A DNA stretch of 64,000 nt. Source: Hyphomicrobiales bacterium (GTDB taxonomy: Bacteria; Pseudomonadota; Alphaproteobacteria; Rhizobiales; JAJFHB01). The position numbers were made by a program, and so were the translations under genes. The notes beneath the pieces were generated by a model. It did no database searches, was not told the DNA's origin, and was given only the letters and a program-made list of their open reading frames with translations. The stretch is from the NCBI GenBank assembly GCA_021775755.1, contig JAJFHE010000059.1, positions 62,001-126,000 of the forward strand, read 5' to 3'. Below are positions 61,165 to 64,000 of this stretch, piece by piece. Position 1 is the stretch's first letter, and the number at the start of each line of letters is the position of its first letter.

Positions 61165-61734
61165 CTAGTTATCCGTGCTGGCTGCATTGACGATGCCCAG
61201 CATATACTCCGCCGATGCCAGTCCGGAGATCCGCTGCCACGTACCCTGGGGGCTGAACACCAGTGCGATCGCCGGACGATCCGCTATGTCTGGCGCAAAC
61301 ACATCGAGCCATTTCAACAGTTTGTCGACTTCTTCCGTGGGCCCGGTCCATAGGGACCACCCGGAACCGTCACCGAACCTGTCACGCCAGGCCTTGAGAC
61401 GTTGCGGCGTGTCATTGGTGGGGTCGACCGAGACTGAAACCAGAAAAACATCGCCTCCGGCTCGCGAACCGAGCAGCTTCTGGAGTTGACCGAAAGTAGC
61501 GCCCATCGGCGGATCAATGGTTAGACCGGATGTGGTGATAAAGTTCATAACCACAACTTTTTGAGCCGATAATTCTGCCCGGACGCGAACCTCAGAACCG
61601 CCCTGATCAATGAGGCGGAGATCGGGAATGTCGGCCGCCCGGATGTCGTGTGTTTCCGCGAGTACCACCAGGCAAGCCAGCGCGAAAACCGTTGCACGCG
61701 CGAATGATCGGACTGTGAAATACATCGTTGTCAC
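61165..61734 (-). CDS. SCO1/SenC-like thioredoxin-fold protein lacking copper cysteines
   Basis: 189 aa with a signal peptide (FARATVFALACLVVLAETHD, cleaved near the AAD). KVVVMNFITTSGLTIDPPMG is the SCO active-site strand, but the CxxxC pair is replaced by Ser and Ile (S-GLT-I). FLVSVSVDPTNDTPQRLKAW is the diagnostic SCO DP-DTP motif. The late His that completes the copper site (normally near the VDH-like loop) also appears absent, with RPAIALVFSPQGTW in its place. It therefore cannot bind copper as SCO does and may be a redox-inactive chaperone or a redesigned sensor. Confidence 0.75.
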   Translation of the reverse strand: MTTMYFTVRSFARATVFALACLVVLAETHDIRAADIPDLRLIDQGGSEVRVRAELSAQKVVVMNFITTSGLTIDPPMGATFGQLQKLLGSRAGGDVFLVSVSVDPTNDTPQRLKAWRDRFGDGSGWSLWTGPTEEVDKLLKWLDVFAPDIADRPAIALVFSPQGTWQRISGLASAEYMLGIVNAASTDN

Positions 61735-61929
61735 CCTTTCGGTTTGTGGCAGGCAACCAGCATGCTGAACGGAAGTTTCCGATGTCCGGTTTATGAAAAT
61801 TGCGCCAACCTTACCTCAAATTTCAGGTTGTGGCGGCGGTGCCTCCAAGTTCGACAGCCTATTTCTTACGAAATCGGTAGGATTTGGGGAGCACAATTAC
61901 CGCTCCTCCAGAATACAGGAACGCCGACC

Positions 61930-63063
61930 ATGGCTACCGAAACCAAGGTACGCGCCGCGCAGGCAAAGACCCCCGAGCGCGCGTTGGCGCTTGTACGGAA
62001 TTCATCCATGTCCATCTTTTCCAACACCGATTTCGACGCCCATGAGGCCGTGCACGCCTTCTGCGATGCCGCATCGGGGCTTAAGGGGTTCATTGCCCTG
62101 CATTCAACGGCGCTTGGCCCGGGCTTTGGCGGCTGCCGAATGTGGGCTTACGAAACGGAAGACGCGGCCCTGCGCGATGCGCTGCGGCTGTCGCGCGGCA
62201 TGAGTTACAAGAACGCGCTTGCTGGCCTCGACTATGGCGGCGGCAAGGCGGTGATCATCGCCGATCCGCGCCTCGACAAGACCGAAGCCCTGTTTGAGGC
62301 CTTCGGTGATGTGGTCGAAAACCTCAACGGGCGGTATGTGACGGCGGAAGACGTCGGCATCAAGGTGGAAGACATGCAGATTGTCGGCCGCCGCACCGAG
62401 CATGTCAGCGGCATCGAAAAAGACGGCCGCATGGCGGGCGGCGATCCCTCGCCGAAAACCGCGCTCGGTGTGTTTCAGGGGCTGCGCGCGGCAGTCGCCT
62501 TCAAACTCGGGCGCGAAGACCTGACGGGATTGCGGGTTGCGGTGCAGGGCGTCGGCAATGTCGGCTACAACCTTTGCAAACTGCTGCACGGTGCCGGCGC
62601 AAAGCTTGTTGTGGCCGATGTCTATGAGCCCAATCTGGAGCGTGCCCGTTCCGAGTTCGGCGCGGAGGTCGCGTCGCCCGACGCCATCCTGTTCGCCGAC
62701 GCCGAGGTTCTCGCACCTTGTGCGCTCGGTGGCGCGCTCAGCGAGGAAACCATTCCCGATATCAAGGCAACGGTCATCGCGGGCGCCGCCAACAATCAGC
62801 TCGCGCGCGAGCTCGACGGGGAACGCCTCAAGGACCGCGGCATACTCTATGCGCCGGACTACGTGGTGAACTCCGGGGGCATTATAACGGTGGCGTCCGA
62901 GTATGAAGGCGGCCGGCCGGAGAGTGAGATCGTTGCTCGGGTCGAGCGGGTTTATGATCGGGCGCTTGCGATATTTGAGCGTGCCCGTTCAGAAAACCGC
63001 CCCACCAGCGTCATTGCGAATGACATGGCCCGCGAAATCATCGCCGCGGCAAAAGTGCGCTGA
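61930..63063 (+). CDS. Leucine/valine-type amino acid dehydrogenase (Glu/Leu/Phe/Val dehydrogenase family)
   Basis: 377 aa from ATG 61930 (MATETKVRAAQAK). GPGFGGCRMWAYETEDAA and RGMSYKNALAGLDYGGGKAV hold the catalytic lysines. LRVAVQGVGNVGYNLCKLLH is the NAD+ Rossmann motif and AGAANNQLA is typical of leucine dehydrogenase. It oxidatively deaminates a hydrophobic amino acid to the 2-oxo acid plus ammonia. It is convergent with the MarR gene. The substrate (Leu, Val or Phe) is not resolved. Confidence 0.88.
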   Translation: MATETKVRAAQAKTPERALALVRNSSMSIFSNTDFDAHEAVHAFCDAASGLKGFIALHSTALGPGFGGCRMWAYETEDAALRDALRLSRGMSYKNALAGLDYGGGKAVIIADPRLDKTEALFEAFGDVVENLNGRYVTAEDVGIKVEDMQIVGRRTEHVSGIEKDGRMAGGDPSPKTALGVFQGLRAAVAFKLGREDLTGLRVAVQGVGNVGYNLCKLLHGAGAKLVVADVYEPNLERARSEFGAEVASPDAILFADAEVLAPCALGGALSEETIPDIKATVIAGAANNQLARELDGERLKDRGILYAPDYVVNSGGIITVASEYEGGRPESEIVARVERVYDRALAIFERARSENRPTSVIANDMAREIIAAAKVR

Positions 63064-63068
63064 GGGTG

Positions 63069-63599
63069 CTACTCGGCCGCGATGTCTGCCATCGGGCGCA
63101 TCTCGGCCCATTCGGGCACGTGGTCGCACAGTTTTGACATAAGAATATCAAGCTGCGCCCGTTCCTCTTCGCTAAGCGCCGCCAGGGCCCGGGCCTGGCG
63201 CTCGGCGGCGAACTCAAGGCAATGGTCGAGAAGCTGAGCGCCGCTCGCGGTGGGCTCCAGGTCGATGGAGCGCAGATCCTTGCGGCTCTTGCTGCGCGTC
63301 AGAAGCTGCCTCGCTTCCAGTTCGCGCACGGCACGGCTGATGCTGTTTTTCGGCAACCCCGACCCGACCACGATTTCCTGCGCCGAAGTGGCACCGCCGT
63401 GGCACAGACACAACAGCGAGACAAATTGCGACCGCGTCAGACCGAGGCTGCGGTCGAATTCCGCGAACATCGGAAAGACATAGTAGTTGGCGACATGGGC
63501 GATGCGCCAGATGGCGGCAATCGGATTGGAACGCAACAGCCGCTCGCGCACGGCGTTGGAAGCTTGCTGGTTTGGCTGAGACTGCACGCGGTTCCCCAT
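63069..63599 (-). CDS. MarR-family regulator
   Basis: 176 aa from ATG 63599 (MGNRVQSQPN); ATG 63611 is an alternative. RSQFVSLLCLCHGGATSAQE leads to VVGSGLPKNSISRAVRELEA, the recognition helix, and RSKSRKDLRSIDLEPTASGA the wing. It is convergent with the amino acid dehydrogenase and divergent from a small gene at 63789. Similar in helix sequence to the MarR at 51625 (PKNSISRAVREL versus PRNSISRAVHRM), so the two may bind related effectors. Confidence 0.85.
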   Translation of the reverse strand: MGNRVQSQPNQQASNAVRERLLRSNPIAAIWRIAHVANYYVFPMFAEFDRSLGLTRSQFVSLLCLCHGGATSAQEIVVGSGLPKNSISRAVRELEARQLLTRSKSRKDLRSIDLEPTASGAQLLDHCLEFAAERQARALAALSEEERAQLDILMSKLCDHVPEWAEMRPMADIAAE

Positions 63600-63623
63600 A
63601 GAGTAATGCATTACGCCGACATA

Positions 63624-63657
63624 GTACCAAACGTTACAATCCCCTCGACTTTGGTAC
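63624..63657. promoter_or_regulatory. Inverted half-sites GTACCAAA-N18-TTTGGTAC
   Basis: 8-bp perfect arms at 63624-63631 and 63650-63657, upstream of the MarR start at 63599. The spacing between arm centres is about 26 bp, so two dimers or a wide site are possible. Confidence 0.4.
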
Positions 63658-63788
63658 CGTCCAACACTACTCTGGCGCATGGCGCGCCAGAACGGGGTTG
63701 GCGATCAAATCCTCGTTATTTGACCGTACACGTATGTATTGGCGTTGCCGGAAATTGCGTCCTTAAATTGCCAGCGGGGGCAGGCACA

Positions 63789-63989
63789 ATGACGACGTTC
63801 GACTACGACAAGGAACGATTGCAGCACGATGTGATCTGCGTTCAGGAGTTTCTCGAGGAATGCATCGGCGTTCTCGGGCTCATGAGCGACAACGCCCGGG
63901 CCGCAAACCTTCCAAATCTTGTTCAGCACTTTGAGCGTTCGTCTGACGAATGTGCACGGTCACTGAAAGATCTTGATGGTCAAGGCTAA
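63789..63989 (+). CDS. Small hypothetical protein
   Basis: 66 aa from ATG 63789. DYDKERLQHDVICVQEFLEE and ANLPNLVQHFERSSDECARS are two amphipathic helices containing three Cys in total; no known family is evident. It is divergent from the MarR gene at 63599 and is the last complete gene before the window end. Confidence 0.5.
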   Translation: MTTFDYDKERLQHDVICVQEFLEECIGVLGLMSDNARAANLPNLVQHFERSSDECARSLKDLDGQG

Positions 63990-64000
63990 GACTACACGAA

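Overview
The window is 64 kb of GC-rich, gene-dense bacterial chromosome. The gene content suggests an alphaproteobacterium, probably marine or soil and of the Hyphomicrobiales/Rhodobacterales type. It has a TRAP transporter, a DmdA-like demethylase, dimethylglycine-dehydrogenase-like and Rieske oxygenases, a cyclase-TPR protein, a Hint_2 protein and several LysR/MarR/Lrp regulators. No rRNA, tRNA, CRISPR array or replication origin was seen. The taxonomic call is an inference from gene types, not a match.

Layout. 0-5.6 kb: the end of a GNAT gene, a methyltransferase, glnS and a hybrid histidine kinase. 5.6-12 kb (minus strand): a TRAP operon (dctP-dctQ-dctM) with an SBF-type transporter and an Asp/Glu-racemase-like gene, then a stand-alone RAM domain and an orphan Leu/Ile/Val-type binding protein. 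12.2-16.5 kb: threonine dehydratase translationally coupled to a homodimeric 2-oxoacid dehydrogenase E1, with a divergent Lrp regulator; this looks like a threonine to 2-oxobutyrate to acyl-CoA module. 16.5-21.2 kb: LysR-nitroreductase-PhzF, divergent from DUF1326-DmdA-like and a small lipoprotein. 21.4-23.7 kb: an AT-rich two-gene island (AAA ATPase plus RloB/TOPRIM-like, a probable phage-defence pair) inserted at the 3' end of a GMC oxidoreductase gene, with a displaced copy of that 3' end on the far side. 23.7-29.1 kb: GMC oxidoreductase, membrane metallophosphoesterase and ABC exporter.

29.4-42.8 kb is accessory: an orphan membrane protein, an Xre/RES toxin-antitoxin pair with tandem 9-bp repeats, RidA and NTF2-like proteins, an MpaB-like oxygenase, a secreted Cys-rich protein, an orphan Hint protein, a P450 next to a PhyH dioxygenase, a MarR-GNAT fusion beside a perfect 43-bp palindrome, a cyclase-TPR protein, and two membrane proteins. 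42.2-48.2 kb is a probable N-methyl-compound catabolic operon (FAD/GcvT dehydrogenase, Rieske oxygenase, flavin reductase, alpha/beta hydrolase) divergent from an XRE-cupin regulator. 48.3-51.5 kb is a repeat-scarred patch: a DUF2161 gene whose last codons resemble an IS end, a PLP cysteine-lyase-like gene lying between ends of a repeat family, and a frameshifted methyltransferase. 51.6-56 kb is a MarR-controlled cassette of acyl-CoA ligase, MetE-like methyltransferase and acyl-CoA dehydrogenase. 56-64 kb holds repeats, an IS5-family transposase, a GNAT, a RibD-like reductase, an ICMT-like methyltransferase, a Cys-less SCO-like protein, an amino-acid dehydrogenase and another MarR gene.

Two families of short palindromic elements are scattered through the window. 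Family A is 267 bp at 10293 and 56158. Family B is 260 bp at 50459, with a truncated copy at 60909 and a stub at 49098. The families share an interior core, have terminal inverted repeats, and look like non-autonomous mobile elements.
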